A DNA stretch of 64,000 nucleotides from Tubiluchus corallicola (lineage: Eukaryota > Priapulida > Priapulimorpha > Priapulimorphida > Tubiluchidae): positions 318,769 to 382,768 of the forward strand of contig JAQGDQ010000212.1 of NCBI GenBank assembly GCA_030141605.1, written 5' to 3'. The position numbers were made by a program, and so were the translations under genes. Under the pieces are notes generated by a model that was given only the letters and a program-made list of their open reading frames with translations, ran no database searches and had not been told where the DNA came from. This document shows positions 62,025 to 64,000 of the stretch, piece after piece; the first letter of the stretch is position 1, and the number at the start of each line of letters is the position of its first letter.

Positions 62025-64000
62025 ACATTCTCATGTCCCGCTTGCGAGAAACCTGTTAAACATAACCAAAAGGCTCTAGGATGTGACAACTGTTATAGGT
62101 GTATTCACCTAAGATGCTCACCGTTATCTGTTGACGATTATAATGACCTGGCTACAGATGATAATGAATGGTTTTGCCATCTTTGTCTACAGTCTATTTT
62201 TCCATTCAATAATATACCAGATGATGAAGAATTTAAACATATTGCACGTTTTTCAAATATTGGTTCTATCTTGTGCGATTATAATTTAAATCTCTTTTGC
62301 ACTGAATCAGATGATAGCAATAATATCACGAATATGGCAGATCCTGATTTAAATTTTTTTAATGCACCAAACTTAATACCAAAAAGCAATTACTATGATG
62401 AAGATCAGTTCACATATTTGAACAGTAACACTGATTTCAGTACACCACTGTCTATGATCCATGTTAATATTCGTAGCCTAAAAGCTAATTTTGATTATTT
62501 AAACGTATATTTAGAATCATTAACTATAAGTTTTTCAATTATTGCCTTATCAGAAACATGGCTCCAAGATGATTCAGGAGTAACCATTTCCCTGCCTGGA
62601 TATGAATTTGAATGTATAAATCGTAAACACAAATCTGGTGGTGGAGTCGGCTTGCTTATAAGGAAAGACATACCTTATACAGTGAGAAAAGACCTATGCC
62701 ACATCAATGATCCAGACATAGAATCACTTTTCATTGAATTACGCAGCAAGAATAAAAATACAATAATGGGAGTAATATATAGACCACCTGGTGAAAATCC
62801 TAACAATTTTACAGACAATATACAGAACACTATGGCAATTCTTAATAGACAAAACAAACATATTTTCGTACTAGGAGACTATAATATAAATTTAATAAAC
62901 CATGCTTCTCACAACGAAACCGGACACTTTTTACACACAATGCTGACCAATTATCTGTTTCCTACTGTTACAAGACCAACAAGAATTACGCCTTATTCAG
63001 CAACACTTATTGATAATATATTTACCAATGCACTAGACTATAAGTATAAATCAGGTATTTTTCTAACAGATATAACAGATCACCTCCCAATTTTTTTAAT
63101 TATTGATCTCAAAATTGAAACATACAGTAAGGAATACGTGCGCAAACATATTTATAATGTTCATATAAAAAACAAAATTATCCAAGATTTAAATCAATGT
63201 GACTGGTCAGATTTATATTCTGCAACTAATACCGAAGACGCATACAATTTATTTCATACTAAGCTTTCTGATATCTATAACAAACATATTAAACTACAGA
63301 AAAGCAATAACAATCGTAAAGCACCAAAAAAACCTTGGATCACTACAGCAATTTTAGAAAGTGTTAAGCGGAAAAATTAAAACGCATCGTTCTCTGGTGA
63401 ACAAGACAAATAATAACGTATCTGAAGTAGAATACCATCGATATAGAAATGAACTTAATACAATTATAAAAGCATCAAAATGTCAGTATTATAGGGATAG
63501 ATTGATGACAGTTAAAGATAACATAAAAAAGACATGGGATACAATGAAAGAAATTATGCATAAAGAAAGACAAAATCGACCCATTACGTTGTTCATAAAC
63601 AGCAAATTAATTAAAAATAATGTAGAGGTGGCAAATGCTTTTAACGATTACTTTGTAAATATTGGACCAATATTATCAGAACAAATTGAAAACACAAACA
63701 TAAATCCATGTATATATCTTAAAGGTACCTACCGACAAAGCTTTTTTATTAGTGCAGCAACAGAAAATGATATAATAAATACTTGTAAATCGTTTAATCG
63801 GAATAAAGGTCCTGGTAAGGACAAAATGTTACCTAAAGTCGTAATAGACACCATTGACTACATCTCGAAACCTTTGCAATATTTAATTAATTTATCTTTT
63901 CTTACAGGTGAAATACCAGTGAAATTAAAAGAATCAATTATTGTTCCTTTGTTTAAATCAGATGATCCCATGTCTCTGAACAATTATAGACCAGTGTCCT
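62025..64000 (+). mobile_element. CR1-like LINE ORF2: PHD finger, endonuclease, start of RT (runs off the edge)
   Basis: In the frame open from 62025, 62034-62180 encodes a PHD-type zinc finger: CPAC, CDNCYRCIH, LRC and WFCHLC give C4HC3 with the conserved Trp. The same frame continues into an APE-type endonuclease with HVNIRSL, ALSETWL, GVIYRPP, LGDYNIN, LIDNIFTN and TDHLPIF, so its active-site residues look intact. A one-base shift at about 63377 (frame ends 63380) breaks the link. The next frame continues through AFNDYFVNIG, KGPGKD and NNYRPVS, the RT finger region, to the window end. No in-frame ATG is visible before the finger; a stop lies at 62022-62024. PHD domains are known in CR1-like LINEs. 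Confidence 0.8.

Noticed and set aside
62271-63380. Host AP endonuclease-like gene
   Set aside because: The endonuclease is followed by a LINE reverse transcriptase region and preceded by a LINE-type PHD finger.

Overview
This window is AT-rich metazoan nuclear DNA. It has spliceosomal GT-AG introns, cytosolic sulfotransferase and rhodopsin-type receptor genes, several families of non-LTR retrotransposons (LINEs), a Ty3/gypsy-class element and many non-autonomous DNA transposons. It is not bacterial or viral. The species cannot be named from the sequence. The retroelement at 32.3-36.9 kb has the Gmr1-type domain order, a group first described from fish, ascidians and sea urchins, so an invertebrate deuterostome is plausible but unproven.

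Layout. (1) 0.6-11.7 kb, + strand: two tandem cytosolic sulfotransferase genes. The first enters from the left edge and only its last two exons are seen. The second is complete, with six exons and 316 codons, and keeps every PAPS-binding and catalytic motif. Its introns hold a MITE, a fold-back, LINE debris, minisatellites and a decayed duplicate of the exon 1/exon 2 junction. (2) 12.3-50.2 kb: a three-copy tandem array with a period of about 13.5 kb once the retroelement is subtracted. Each unit carries, on the - strand, a two-exon gene for a secreted leucine-rich-repeat protein (copies A, B, C). Its LRRCT exon lies 0.9-3.4 kb from the main exon and joins it in phase. Units B and C also carry a five-exon, 115-codon gene for a small single-pass membrane protein that I do not recognise. 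Around these genes are a 26-bp VNTR, a ~400-bp GC-richer repeat and long tetranucleotide arrays. Unit A lacks the membrane-protein part. (3) 32.3-36.9 kb: a decayed retroelement with integrase upstream of reverse transcriptase, sitting between units B and C. (4) 50.6-59.4 kb, + strand: two intact single-exon class A GPCR genes in a ~6-kb tandem duplication, with a broken third copy between them and a LINE inserted after the first. (5) 60.3 kb to the right edge: a CR1-like LINE with ORF1 and an ORF2 that begins with a PHD finger followed by endonuclease and reverse transcriptase; it runs off the window.

The genes form three locally expanded families: sulfotransferases, LRR plus small membrane proteins, and GPCRs. 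Nothing in the sequence shows that they share a pathway. The main driver visible here is tandem duplication followed by transposon insertion and decay. All exon models are read by eye from splice sites, reading phase and paralogue comparison. No alignment or search was run.
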